Shown here piece after piece: positions 1-12,386 of a stretch of DNA of 64,000 bases. The translations under genes and the position numbers were made by a program. The DNA comes from Phyto melanocephala. Its lineage: Eukaryota > Arthropoda > Insecta > Diptera > Rhinophoridae. Location: positions 144,462,223 to 144,526,222 of the forward strand of contig OW799233.1 in NCBI GenBank assembly GCA_941918925.1. Reading direction: 5' to 3'. Position 1 is the stretch's first letter, and the number at the start of each line of letters is the position of its first letter. Below the pieces are notes generated by a model. It was not told where the DNA came from. It worked only from the letters and a program-made list of their open reading frames with translations, and ran no database searches.

Positions 1-1860
1 TAGGTTATTTAAAAATTTTCTACACTACAAGGCTATGAAAATTGTGGGGTAATCTACATACTATTTGTCTTTAAAAAAAATAGTAGAAATCAATAAATTT
101 AATTTTTAAGACTTTGGAAAACTCAAGCCAAATTTTTTCATCAGGTCCCATTTCGTCAGCAGATTTTTTTCTTCACTTGTTTTAGACTTTAGCTATCAAA
201 GCCCATAAAAAAAGAAACAAATTTCTTTCTTCTCTCCTTTATTTTATATGTCATACTTAATATGTATATACAAACATAAACAAAAAAAATCTCTCCAAAC
301 TGTGATTATCTGATAAATAAATACTCCTTGACTATAATTTGCATCAAAGCCATTTTCATGCCACTCAATATTAAGAGCAGATCCAGCTTACGCGTCTGAG
401 TGGTTTATGTTTTTATAAAAATATATTAATTGTTATTCAAAAATTCATTTTGTTGGCGGATGGTTCATATATTTCCTTTATCCCAACCCCCACCACACTT
501 GCTGAAATTTCTTGTGTAGTCTCAAGTAAATAATTTTGTAAGCTAAACAATTAACCGTAATTTGTCTAGTTCTGTTAGCAGTTTTTACAATAAATGAAAT
601 ACTAACGGATGTTTTTTTATATGTACATTTTAAAAAAACAATTGTTATTGTATAATTTAATACATTTTATAAATAAAAATTTAATTGCCAAGAATTTCTT
701 TTGACTTTATTGAATAAGTGTTCGAAGGTGCACATGTTCTATTCATTACACGGCAGCTGTTTTTCACCATTAAGTAACACACCTTTTTGTCTTTTGGGAA
801 CAAGAGTTATTAACCCTTTTGCTTTAACCGAAAATATTAAACACATCTATGCGAATGTACATAACTATATAAAGTTTATAACCAAAGAAAATTAATCAAT
901 GCATTTCAGTACTGTTGTATAGTCGAATAAATTAGTGTATGAATAGTGTAGAAAAGCCTACAAACTTACAGACATACCAATACAATTAATGTCTGTCTAT
1001 ATGCCTGTTAATATGTCATTGTTGGCTGTCAACGAATGCAAGCATGTTTGTACATAGAGTATTTACAGTCATACTAAAACGACAAAATATTTATTATTAA
1101 ATGTTAAACGTAATACCTACACATACATGCATGCATGTGAATGTATGTTTTGATTGGTATAACGTCAGTAAAACGTTATAAATTGCCAACTGTTACAGCG
1201 GTTATTTTAACGTTAAAGGGCATATGATGCATATTAATGGCAAAATTTAAACCGCTAAAATAGTTTTTTTTCTTTCCAAAATACATTTTCAAAAATTTCA
1301 TCAGCACTCACGTAAAATTTTATGTAAATGGAGTTTTTAGAATTATAAAAAAAAAAACTAAACGACAAATAAACCTTAATATAAGCACATAAAATGTAAT
1401 TAAAATTCAATTAATATTAAAAAAAAAATGCTTGCCAAAGATTTATTTGCAAAATATTTCTTATTTTGTTTGTTTATTTTTCAATATATGCCATTTTGAA
1501 ACAATAAAATATTTTCAAAACAAAAGCATAATTACATACAGTTTAGCTTTAACATCTTACATAGTTAGTTTTAAGTTTTTAATGTGCGACAGTTAAATAT
1601 AATAAAATGTTAATTATATGAACAAATTTAAGGTTTGATTACTATCAACATCATTAAATAATCATTAAAATAAATTTAAAGATGGATTTTGAAATTAAAA
1701 GTTTTGTAAATTAAAAAATTATATCAAAGTATATAAAGTTTGTGTAAATTTTAATTTTGCTTGTAAAATTAGACAAACTAAGACTAGGGCATAATTAATA
1801 TATGTTTTTTTTTAAATGATGCAAATTGCTGTAAGCAATTATGACAAACATCATTTATAT
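1..1860. other. AT-rich non-coding DNA
   Basis: No exon, RNA gene or recognisable transposon was found. The stretch is A/T homopolymers, short ATAC/ATGC-rich runs (for example around 1120-1150) and stop-dense frames. The one ORF of about 64 codons at 701-895 has no family resemblance and I do not regard it as a gene. Confidence 0.6.
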
Positions 1861-2078
1861 TTTTAACAAGCAGACCCAGCCCACTTTGCTGGACCCATGC
1901 ACGCAATTATCTATTAATCTATTTCTCTATCTACTATTATATAAAAAAAGTGAGGTTCTTACTTGGTTTAAATAAGATGTAAGAATTACACCTCCCATAC
2001 AAAGTAAACAATTATATTTAGATTTATGTTATACCTATAATTGTTATAGTATTAAAATTATGTGTTATTCGTTACAGT

Positions 2079-3389
2079 TAGGGTTTGGGATTTCCCGGTC
2101 TTTTTATTTTCCCGGGAAACGGGAATTAAAAAATCGTCTTCCCGGGAATTCCCGGGATTCCCGAAAATAATATTTCTTATAAAATAAATAATGTTTGTAA
2201 ACTTTAAAATCACGATTTGGTTAATAATTCATTGTTTTAGTAGTAGTTTATTTTCCATTAGAGTCCTTATTGTGTCAGCATTACATCTTCCGGAAATATA
2301 AACTTAACCCAAATTATAAAAATAATTATTGCCTTGTAAACAGATATCTTTTTTGGGCAACACTACTCCACTCGTCTAATACAAGAGCAAACCTCAAATT
2401 GTCGCAAATTTGACTCGATATTGTTTTCACCATCGTTTTTTTAACGGCGTTGTAATATTTTATTACAATATTTTTAACATCAGTTTCATTTTGGTACCGT
2501 CATATTTTTACTGAAAAAACTTTGACGAATAAAAGAACTTTGTGTAATTGTTCGAATAGATATTCCATCGACTGCTGCAAATTTTGAAACAATTTCTGGT
2601 AATGTTTGGGTGTCTAAAAAACTTTTAATGGTGGAATTATTTTTTTTATTTGATGCAGGTATTTAAGCATCGTTTTCAAATTTTATTTTATGAACCAAAA
2701 GAAGGTGCCGTATGAGACCACTAGTACTACAGCCCTTGAACATTAATCTTTTCGGAAAAATATTACATTGTGCTGGGTTGTCTACTTTTTGAAAATAGTT
2801 CCAAACTTCAGATATTTTGCTTTCAAACAAATTGAATTTAAAAAAAAAAAGTATTATTAGAAAAATTCAATCATAAATAAAAAAAATTCAACTTCCAAAT
2901 TCTGTGACCACTTTTAAAAACGATTTTTACATACGATTATATTTATAAAAATGAACCATGGAAACTACTGCTGGTTTTACGGTTGCTTTAAAAAACATTT
3001 ATATACAAGAAAACATTTAATTATGTATGTATATAATTAATTCACTTGAAATTTATAAGCACTTATTAAAAATAGTTACAGAAAGTCGTTAACTTTGACG
3101 TGAAATATTTTTGACAGACGATGTTTGTTTTTCTTTTACATAGTCGTATTTGAGAAAAGTTGTAAATACTTAACAAACAAAAAATGCTAATAAATTAGAA
3201 ACCTTACTTTTTATTAAAATATTCTCTAAATTTACCAAAACAGATAAAAAATTAAAAATTAAATTAAATATATTTCCTAATATACTATATATATTTTTTA
3301 TTTCCCGTTTTCCCGGGAATAAGAGCAAAATTTTTCCGGGAATACTAAGTGGGAATTCCCGGGCGGGAATTCCCGGTTCCCAAACCCTA
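2079..3389 (-). mobile_element. Fossil hAT transposon with 8-bp target site duplication
   Basis: The 1311-bp element begins TAGGGTTTGGGA and ends with the complement TCCCAAACCCTA. It is flanked by identical 8-bp duplications GTTACAGT at 2071-2078 and 3390-3397, the length typical of hAT transposition. Both ends are rich in CCCGGGAA-type repeats. On the minus strand, about 2640-2270, a broken frame reads like hAT transposase: an IVSKFAAVDGISIRTIT-like stretch, then SSQICDNLRFAL, then LDEWSSV, whose D would be the first catalytic aspartate. Stops and frameshifts throughout mean it is dead. The class is firm from ends and duplication; the subfamily is unknown. Confidence 0.75.
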
Positions 3390-3480
3390 GTTACAGTATA
3401 AATTTACTTTTTGTACTTCCCGCCCGGGAATTCCCGGTTCCCAAACCCTAGTTACAGTATAAATTTATTTTTTGTACTTC
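3365..3480. repeat. 61-bp tandem duplication of the hAT right end plus flank
   Basis: The segment from GGGAATTCCCGGTTCCCAAA through the target duplication and flank (3365-3419) recurs at 3426-3480 with a period of 61 bp and one or two substitutions. The right terminus and the GTTACAGT duplication are therefore present twice. This is a local duplication after insertion, not a second insertion. Confidence 0.8.
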
Positions 3481-3960
3481 AGATATTATTAAAACAAAAA
3501 ATTAGCAAAATCAGCCTGGCCGTTATCTGGTTATGCGACAAAAACTGTTGGCTTTGTATGGATGATACCACTCCCACTCTCCGTAAGAACTTTACTTGAG
3601 CTTGAAGGATTATCTTAAGAAAAAAATTCGACAAATCGGTCTTGCCGTTTTCTAGATATGACACAAAAACTGTTGGTCTTGCATGGGAGGTGCCATGTTC
3701 ACTTTTAATATTAAGGAAAACTGTCTATAACAACCTTCTTTCAATTTGGAGGATTATTATAACAAATTAGTCAAATCGTTCGGACCAATATATTGATATG
3801 GCGCAAAATCTATTTGTTTCGTAGGAAAGGCATCACACCCACTTTAGGTCTTAAGAAAAACTAAGTATAAGAACCTTACCTGAGCTTGAAGGATTATTCC
3901 TACAAAAAACTTGCGAAATTTGTTTGACCCTTTTCTAACAATGGGTCGTCTATGTTTTAA

Positions 3961-4599
3961 GGCGTAACACATGCAATTGAATTGGTTGCATCAACATTCA
4001 TCTCATTAATATGAAAAACGTATATAAAAACAGCTTATATGGGTACATATGTTAAAAAAAATAAAAAAAAGTATAAAAAAAACTTTTTTGGCTCAGCTGG
4101 GATTCGATGCCACGTTTACTCTGACCGATGTACCGATTTGTTTATATACCGATTTGTTTGATTATCGATACCGATCTGCTCGAGAATATTTCTGATTTCA
4201 GGTGATGTCAGAGGACTGCTAAAAGGTTATTTCAACACACACATGGGCAAACATATAGGGCTTCATCAACTTTTCTATTCATAGGCTTTCAGAAAATATA
4301 AACTTTATAAATCAATCAATCAATTTATCTTAAAACGTTGTTTTTAAATAGGTAACTATTTAAAGCAGTAGTACACAAAAATATGAAAAAACCAAAATAT
4401 GTATACGTTTTATCAGAGACGTACAAACAATTTCTTCGTGGCTCGGGTAATGGCGCTCATAATCAGATAATCAGAATCAGACATAGTAATGATTTCAATA
4501 AATTTAATTAGTTTCACTTTTTTCTTTTCTTAAATAATATGTAAAATTTATAAACATGCAAGGAAAAAACTTAATTGTGTTAATTACACTGGTTTACAG
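3961..4599. other. Non-coding DNA with a 30-bp segment shared with 31.92 kb
   Basis: No gene is seen. 4090-4119 (beginning GGCTCAGCTGGGATTCGATG) matches the reverse complement of 31921-31950 at 29 of 30 positions. It is followed by two copies of ACCGATTTGTTT (about 4130-4160). The GGATTCGATGCC core loosely resembles a tRNA B box. Confidence 0.45.
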
Positions 4600-5250
4600 C
4601 CAAAAAATACCAAGAACGCCACATGCCTAGATAAGTTAATTGGGACCTCCTGAACACGAAAAACGTTGTAATTTTTTTTTTCTAAGTACCGTTTTTTAGA
4701 TAACGGTACTTTTGTGTTTTTTGGTGTATGGTCTCACTCAAACCCTTGTGGAGCCCAACCGAAAAGATAAAAAAATATTGTCGTTCCACAAAATCCTTAA
4801 TAAAAACTTTATTTTTTATCCGATTTTTTTCAAATTACGCTTAAAATGTTTGTAATTAAATAAGCTATTTGGTTAAAAAATAAAACATTCCAGATCTTTA
4901 CTATAACGTAGGAAAAAAACGAAGTAAAAATGAAAAATTTTGAAAAAAACGTAAAAAAATATGCAAATTTTGAACTTTGAGGTGCCATAACTCAGCCATT
5001 TCTTATCAGATAGAAATTTGCAGGATATTGACGGAAAAGGCATTCAATTACCTTTCCAACGATATGCCACTTATCTCGATCAGACTTTTCGGTTGGGCTC
5101 CACAAGGGTTTGAGTGAGACCATACACCAAAAAACACAAAAGTACCGTTATCTAAAAAACGGTACTTAGCAAAAAAAATTACAGCGTTTTTCGTGTTCAG
5201 GAGGTCCCAATTAACTTATCTAGGCATGTGGCGTTCTTAATATTTTTCCA
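4600..5250. mobile_element. Foldback element with about 150-bp inverted arms
   Basis: Left arm about 4613-4766 and right arm about 5085-5241 are near-perfect inverted copies, from AAGAACGCCACATGCCTAG at the outer edge to GGAGCCCAACCGAAAAG at the inner edge. They enclose about 318 bp of unique sequence. Each arm also contains a smaller palindrome, ACCGTTTTTTAGATAACGGT. There is no transposase. The structure fits a foldback or long-TIR MITE; the outer limits blur in A-rich sequence and no target duplication could be assigned. A transcript through it would form a long hairpin. Confidence 0.75.
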
Positions 5251-5399
5251 AATTAAAAATTTGTAAAGCAGTGTTATAATCTAAAAGCAGCATACTATGA
5301 CTGCGTTGTATGATTATGGTTGAAACATATAATAGTTGCCAGTTATCATTTTTATATTAAATAAAATAATTTTGCAATAACCATATATATGACTGCTGT

Positions 5400-6013
5400 T
5401 ATATATATTATAAAGTATATATTTACTAAAGAATTATGAAGATTGAGCTATGTCCGTCCGTCTTTCTGTTAGTTTAATTCAGCTTATGTTACTCAAATCT
5501 GTATGTGATATCAATCCCTGGTAAATATCTGGGAAAAAATTTCTGTTGAAATCCGGTACGGTCGCCTTATAACTTTCTGCGATATGTAAAAATAAACATG
5601 ACTCTCTCTGTTTTTTCCCATATTTTTTCTACTACAATCAACATTTTTCTACCCTGTGTACCATTTGGAAAAATCGATTACTACACGGCAAAGTTATAAT
5701 GAGGAATAAATTTGAAAATAATATATACATTTTTTTTAAACGAATGATATGGGTATCAAAAGAAAGAACTTGACTAGCAAAATATAGAGCATTAAAGAAA
5801 AATTAACCCCAGGATGGCCGCCGCTATAAAGTGGCGTACAATTAAGTTATAAATAATTCAAATCTAGTAGTTAAAAATGTACCCACTTCAACGTTGGTAC
5901 CAAACGAAAAGACTTTAGCCATTCCACGTTAATAATGAAAAATCCATGATGGCATCGGGTTATTGGTATAATCAGGTTCGGCATAACCAAATATAGCATT
6001 CTTACTTGTTTTG
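5400..6013 (+). mobile_element. Helentron-like repeat, family B copy 1
   Basis: A TATA-rich tract is followed by GAGCTATGTCCGTCCGTCT, then a non-coding middle. The right end reads GGTTCGGCATAACCAAATATAGCATT, then CTTACTTGTTT. That layout (TA tract, GTCY tract, terminal TTCGGC hairpin, CTTACTTGTT end) matches mini-me/DINE-1, non-autonomous Helentron derivatives of flies. The left limit is uncertain and the terminal hairpin is degenerate. Confidence 0.55.
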
Positions 6014-6719
6014 ATTATTACTAACTTTAATTCTATTTACAATTTCTTATTAGAAAAACCACATATGTTGACGTAAATTATCGTTTTGGTTTTGCATTAC
6101 TTTTAATTGAAATTTTTATACCCGCCACCAAAAAAATGGTGGGGGTATATTCATTTTGTCATTCCGTTTGTAACACATCGAAATATCCATTTTAGACCCC
6201 ATAAAGTATATATATTCTTAATCAGGGTTTGATTTGATGACGATCTAGCTATGTCCGTCCGTCTGTCCGTCTGTTGAAAGCACGATAGAGGTCGCACCGA
6301 AAAAGCTAGGGGGCTCAAATTTTGCCAGAATCTTTTTTATAGACAAGGTTTGTTTGGTATTGAAAATGGGCTAAATCGGAATATTAGGAAGAGAGTTATA
6401 GCTCGAAAAGCAAGAGTAGGTCGAAAAAACCGTGTCCTTCAAACATCGAATAAAATGGAATTGTGTCCAAACGCATTAACGTAAACTCATGAAACTTCGA
6501 ATATATATTTCCTGTGTAAAAGCAATATTTTTTCCCGAAAATTATCTAAATCTATGCATTAGGAGAGGAGTTATCGATCAAAATGTACGAAAATTTATAC
6601 CGCACAGTGTACTTTTCGGTATATTTAAAAACAAAAACGTCATAAAAGTAACAAAATTAGATGTACGACTCTGAAATTTTGCACACTTTGCTTTTTGATA
6701 AGAGGCTTTTCTGTAACGG

Positions 6720-7640
6720 AAAATCAATGTGCCACGCCTACTTTTACGCCCACCTCCCATATAACGTTTTACTCAAAATTCATATAATTTCTCTATTAAT
6801 AAAGATTTTGGAATTATAAAGGGCTATGAAACACCTAAGTTGTACTCATTCGCAAAAATAACTTTGACACGCCTACTATAACGCCCACTTTTCACGTTAT
6901 CTACCGTTAATGAAATTTAAAAGCTTATAAAACCGCGAAAATTAGAGGTATGATGATAAAATTTGCTACATATATCCTTCTAGGCATTGTCATTACTGTG
7001 CCAGAAAATTAAGGTGCCACGCCCACTTTTACGCCCACCTCCCATATAACGTTTTAACTTAAATTTATATAATTTCTCTATTAATAAAGATTTTGGAATA
7101 ACAAAGGGCTATATTGAAACACCTAAGTTGTACTCATTCGCAAAAATAACTTTGACACGCCTACTATAACGCCCACTTTTCAATTTATAAACCGTTAATG
7201 TAATTTAAAAGCTCATAAAACCGCCAAACTAAGAGGTATGATGATCAAATTTGCTACGTATATCCCCCTCGGCATTGTTATTACTGTGCCAGAAAATTAA
7301 GGTGCCACGCCCACTTTTACGCCCACCTCCCATATAACGTTTTAACTAAAATTCATATAATTTCTCTACTAATAATGATTTTGGAATAATAAAGGGCTAT
7401 ATTGAAACACCTAAGTTGTACTCATTCGCAAAATTAACTTTGACACACCTACTATAACGCCCACTTTTCACGTTATCAACCGTTAATGAAATTTCAAAGC
7501 TCACAAAACTGCCAAAATTAGAGGTATGATGATCAAATTTGCTACGTATATCCTTCTAATCAATGTTATTGTTGTGCCAAAAAGTTTAGGTGACACAACC
7601 AGTTCAACCACTACCTCCCATATAACGGTTTATCTTAAAT
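6720..7640 (+). repeat. About 288-bp tandem units inside A1
   Basis: Phrase CCTCCCATATAACG recurs at 6760, 7043, 7331 and, degenerate, 7620 (spacings 283, 288, 289). Each unit has two GCCCACTTTT-type phrases about 130 bp apart, suggesting an older half-unit. The same array occurs in A3 and A4 but is a single unit in A2 and A5. Confidence 0.85.
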
Positions 7641-7806
7641 TCATGTAATTTCTCTATTGACAAAGTTTTTGGGAAAATAAAGGACTATATTGAAATATCT
7701 AACTTTTATTTGTTAGCAGAAACTTTATTGACACGCCTACTTGTACGCCCACTTTCATTGAAAGACTACATTTAAAAAAATATTTTAGTAGCATATCGAA
7801 GTTATA

Positions 7807-8416
7807 AAGGGTGGTTACATTTTAAAGGCCGATGTTGATTTTAAATAAAACACAAGTTATTTAAGAAATTATTATCATTTCTTTTAATAATGATAATATT
7901 TGTATGATTCGATTATGTATTTAACAAAATATCGGCCAAATGGCCCCCCCATCCTTGGCGCCACTCCTCTATCTGATGGTCCAAATTTTCAATGACAATG
8001 TTGATGCTCAATTGTTGGGCATGATGATGAGGCGAGGTTGACTGCTCTTTTGCCACACTATCGCAAAAACCAGCAGTGGTTCCCATTCAACGAACTAAGA
8101 AGGCATTCACAGATTTTCTAACATTTTACACAGACCTGTTTTGCAGAAATTTAAATATTTTTTACAATTCTCCCGATTGTTGACGAATTTGAACGATTAT
8201 GTTGATCAAAAGAATTACGAAGTGCACAAAATGCATTTTGATTTGAACGCCCATTTTTATAAAAAACCTGAATAACTTTAAGGCGTTGCTCATTTGTGTA
8301 TCTTTCAACGGATCAAATTGAGTAAGTTTGAGATTGAGAAATGTCAAATGAAATGCTGAAAACAAATTTGACGTCTAGGTATAGTTCACCTTCAACATTA
8401 AAATTTAGCCACCCTC
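7807..8416 (-). mobile_element. Non-autonomous DD41D-type mariner M1 inside A1
   Basis: The 610-bp insert has ends AAGGGTGGTTA and CCACCCTC, flanked by TA on both sides. The empty site GTTATACAAAG is seen in family members without it (A2 near 13146; A5 near 36300), which proves the TA duplication. On the minus strand the right part encodes a worn mariner-type helix-turn-helix (KNGRSNQNAF-type phrase is clearest in M4). The left part has a deletion joining a RAQQLSIN-type segment to the transposase C-terminus. The catalytic core is absent. Confidence 0.8.
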
Positions 8417-8553
8417 TATAAAGAAAGTGATACATATTTTATTATAAAGAGATTATTCCATAGCGATTAACAAAATAATAAATATTGTGCTTTAAATGTG
8501 GTGGTGGGTATAAAAGATTCGGCACAGCCAAATATATTGTGCTCTTACTTGTT

Positions 8554-11500
8554 ATTGTATCAAACAATTTTTCAAACACTCTCGATGATACTTTTTTTTT
8601 TAATTTCATCCTAAATTCGATAACGTTAATAATGTAGCAATGCGCAAAGCATAGCATGTGAATTAATTTATAAGTATTTGGTGTTTCAAACTTTAAAAAA
8701 ATATTATCTTACTTATGTAATGAATTTTCAATGTTAGACGTAATTATAATTGAAAAAAAAATTAATTAAAAAAAATGAAAAAAAATATGGGAAAAAGCTT
8801 AAAAGCTGTGTCAATAACCTTTTGATAAAACTCTATGTTAACAACATTTGCCTTCAACAAATTAAAAAAAGGAAAGTTTTTTGTATTTTTTTCAAAATTT
8901 TGTTACTTGTTGTTGTCTGTCTTAACGAACCATCAAAATAACAAACATGTGCAACAGCAGCCTTAATTTGTAATAATTATTTAGCAGTGGGAAGTATATT
9001 ATGCTTATTTTATTAAATTTAAATTCAACTATTGTTTCATAGTGACAACTGTATGTTGAAGACAAATGTGTCTTTTCTTTTGTGTAAAAATGTTTTCAAT
9101 TTCTGTTATTATGGAGTACGTTAAACCAAGAATAAATTGTTTCTTCTTTCATATTTCAATATAGGTTTGTTTTAAATTTTTAAAGTATCACTGTAAAAAA
9201 GTTATTTCATTATGGGTTTGTCAACGGGGTGCATACGTGCCCCGCAAATATTTTAAAAATGAATTGTAAAGATTATCGTTTATACTTTAACAACCACAAA
9301 GAGTGTTTGCAGAAAATAAATAAAATTTTAATAAGCTTTTTTCATGTGTTAATATGAACATCATATTTTAAAGTTAGCAGAGGCAATTATTAAGTGTTTA
9401 ACACTTTTGAATACAAAAATAAAAAAATTAAATGCAAACTAATTGTAAGTTAGTTTTTTATTATTACAATATAAACAAACATTGTTAAGAAATCTTGCTA
9501 TTTTTGGCTTAAAAATTTAAAGCAAAATTTTTGAATTTTAATAAACATACATCCAATCATTAATAATTTTTTACTATTAGAAGAAAAAAAAATTTAAATA
9601 TTGTTCATCTATTTTTAAAACAATACATTTAACAAAAGTGTTGTAAAAGTTAATTGGTATATTATTAGAAATAAATCTTCCGTCTTGTTGTATTAATTGC
9701 AAAAGTGCAATCAATTACTCTTACAAAACCCACTTAACAAAAATAAAATAAAAAAATTTTAAAATATTTTGTTTGCTCTAAACATAATATTGCTCTTCTT
9801 AAAACAATTAACACTCGGCAGTTACAGCAACGCCAGCAGCAGAAGTTACAAGTGATCTAAAACAAAAGACTTAAGATACAAACTCTATAACATTTAAGTT
9901 TAATTAACTCCCATTTCGTTACAACAACAACTTGACTAGTAATAAAAATAAAATAAATTTAAAACGGTTATTGAAACCTGGAATTCAGCAATTTCTTGCA
10001 TGTTGACAGATGTTGTTGTTGTTGTTGTTGGTAACTTGTAGAAAAAATAATACAAAAATGTTTAATCAAACAAAACAATACAAACAAATAAAAGAAACAA
10101 AATATACAATTTTCTATACATTTACAACTAGACCGTCTGTGATTACTTTGGGTAGTTTCATAGTAAATAGTCCATTTTAATTCATATTCTCTTTTTATTG
10201 TCTGCACTTCCAGTAACATTACAATAGACACACCCGATCAATACTACAGCAATGCACCAACAACAAAATTACTAGCAAATATCAGTCAGCAGCATTAAAC
10301 TGGTATTTATTGTACATTTGATCACTACTTATAACTGATGTAATTTACTGAATATTTCAAATAGTTTTCTTGTTCGCTGTTTAACTAAACAGCAACAAAA
10401 ACCAGCTTTTCTAAAAATCTAATAATTTTTCCAAAAGAATTTAAGTTATTATACTTTTTTTGTTTGTGTGATCATTTGGGAAGAGTTTTGTTTTCTATTT
10501 ACTAAAATTTTTATTAAATATTGTGTCGAGTGTCCCGGCTAACAAGTCACTGCTGTACAAGTTTGACGCTAAATTATATTCCATACTCTGCTAAGAATAT
10601 AATTTGTTATTGAGTTTTAATATTGTGAAGTTATTAAAAAATTATATTATTAATATTAATAATAGAAATTCTTTTTCATCAACAATCGTTTGTTTTGCAA
10701 ACATTTAGTATGAGTAAAAAGTTTTATACATTTTGTATAATTTATTAATTTATTGTAATAATTATAATTATAATCATTGAATATTAATAATATGTATTAC
10801 ATTAAGGAAAACATAAAATTCTAAGTTCATACAGAATAATGTGTTATGATCTGAAAATAAAAAATTTTCTAAATATCACAAAACCTTAAAATTATATAAC
10901 CCGTATTTTATATTATTCATCGATAAACTTAAAGGGTTGCTGTTTGGTTAAAAATTTCAATCTAACTCATTGTGGTAAAATATATGAAAAAGCAAAAACT
11001 AAAGTAGTTACCGAATTCAATTAACTTAAGTCCCGGGAGTTAAATAGATGATATTTACAACTAACATGTAACCACCGATCAGAGAGTGCTGATGATGAAA
11101 TCGTAGCTGGTTTCGAAAATGCATTCCACTCGGCTAGTGTGGGTAAAAATATAATTTTTCAGATTTATTCTTTCATTTATCACAATTAAAAATTCTTTGT
11201 AAAAATAAAGAATGTTAGTATGAACTCAAGCCTGATTAAAAATTTAAATAGTGGTTGAATTTAGTAAAATTTTTTTTGGGTTACTTTTTGAATGTAGGTT
11301 AGTGTAGTTCGACTAAAGAAATTCAATTATTTAAACAGTGATTGAATATGTGAATACATCTACATAATATTCCATTTACATACATACATCTGTCATTATA
11401 TTTCTATGTATGTATATTGTAGCTTTGTAATAAGTAGTGTATGATCTTAAGTTGTTATTTCATAGCGTAACAGTAAAATTTTATTAATGTGAACTGCTTA

Positions 11501-11950
11501 GCAATGCTTTAAGAATTTTTATATTCGCATGAGCATTATTCACTATTTTTATTTATTAATTTTTTTTTCAATGACAAAAAGTCGTTTTGAGTCACTTTTT
11601 ACTTGCAAACAAAAGAATGAAGGAATTCATAAAAAATCCGGTTTTCCTTATGAAAGACATGTAAATGTTGCACATATATTTCATATAAAATTGAAGAATA
11701 AATGTAACAAATTATATCAATTTATTTAAATTTATTACAACAAAGTGTAATATATACCTATGTACATAAAGAGTGATTCAGAAAAACTTCATACACACTT
11801 TCCCAACCAATACTTTATTAGTTTTTTAATTGAATTTGCTTTTAGAAATATATGCGATTTTTCTTTTATTTCATTCATCTTAAGCCATTATTTCGGTCAA
11901 AATAGAGAGTGACCAAAAAGTTCCTGAAATAAATTACAACTTTTCAGAGA
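8554..11950. other. AT-rich non-coding DNA
   Basis: No recognisable gene or transposon. The stretch holds poly-A/T, short CAA/TTG runs (for example about 10010-10030) and stop-dense frames. ORFs of 63-87 codons (8750-8941, 9968-10231, 11529-11729) are low-complexity and lack any motif. A slightly G+C-richer patch at 11030-11150 was examined and not identified. Confidence 0.55.
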
Positions 11951-11962
11951 AAATCTATTATA

Positions 11963-12386
11963 AAGGTGGTTAAGGGCCGATGATGATTTTGAATAAAACA
12001 CAAATTATTTAAGAAATTATTGTCAATGTTGATGCTCAATTGTTGGGCACGATGATGAGTCGAGTTTGACTGTTCTTTTGTCACACTATCGCGAAAAACA
12101 GCAATTTTTCCCATTCAACGAACTAACATGGCATTCGCAGATGTTTTCACATTTGTTACAGACCTGTTTTGATGAAATTTAAATATTTTTTACAATTCTC
12201 CCGATTGTTGACGAATTTGAACGATTATGTTTCAAAAGAATCACGAAGTGCACGAAATGCATTTTGATTTGAACGCTCATATTTAAAGTAAGTGTATCTT
12301 TCCATGGTTTAAATTGAGTTAGATTGAAATTAAGAAATGTTAAATTTGACGTCTAGGTGTAGTTCACATTCAACATCGGCCCTTAA
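11963..12386 (-). mobile_element. Non-autonomous DD41D-type mariner M2, truncated
   Basis: It starts after TA with AAGGTGGTTAAGGGCCGATG and follows the M1 plan. Its outer right end (AATTTAACCACCCT) is missing: the copy stops at CATCGGCCCTTAA and abuts the 5' end of A2 directly. It lies outside its Helentron-like neighbour, unlike M1, M4 and M5, which sit at one shared internal site. It is either an independent insertion or a rearranged junction. Confidence 0.65.

Larger units (their letters stand above)
1868..3960 (+). repeat. Dispersed repeat with degenerate tandem units, split by a hAT element
   Basis: 1868-2070 and 3398-3960 read as the two halves of one older repeat, interrupted by the hAT at 2079-3389. 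The right half (about 3480-3930) has two to three degenerate units 130-150 bp apart. Each carries the phrase GCTTGAAGGATTAT or a variant (near 3598, 3750 and 3882) and a CAAAAACTGTTGG-type phrase (near 3541 and 3665). There is no coding capacity. The style (phrases such as 'preceding CACTCCCAC', 'GTATGG', degenerate tandem units) is like the Helentron-related repeats elsewhere in the window, but I cannot define its ends. Confidence 0.45.
6118..8553 (+). mobile_element. Helentron-like repeat, family A long form, copy A1 (2.4 kb)
   Basis: The left end is a hairpin (ATACCCGCCACC, A-run, GGTGGGGGTAT). Next come TTTTGTCATTCCGTTTGTAA, a TATATATATTC tract and GTCCGTCCGTCTGTCCGTCT at about 6254. The middle has tandem units of about 288 bp (6720-7620). 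The right end is GGTGGTGGGTATAAAAGATT followed by TTCGGCACAGCCAAATAT and CTTACTTGTT. GGTGGTGGGTAT near the right end is nearly complementary to the left-end ATACCCGCCACC, the sub-terminal inverted repeat layout described for Helentron derivatives. It contains no rep/helicase gene. A mariner derivative occupies 7807-8416. Confidence 0.7.

Noticed and set aside
8162..8365. 67-codon reverse ORF in M1
   Set aside because: Frame-shifted remnant of the mariner N-terminal region; covered by the mobile element entry.
11030..11150. G+C-richer patch with TGATGATGAAA resembling a C/D-box snoRNA
   Set aside because: No D box at a suitable distance and no terminal stem.
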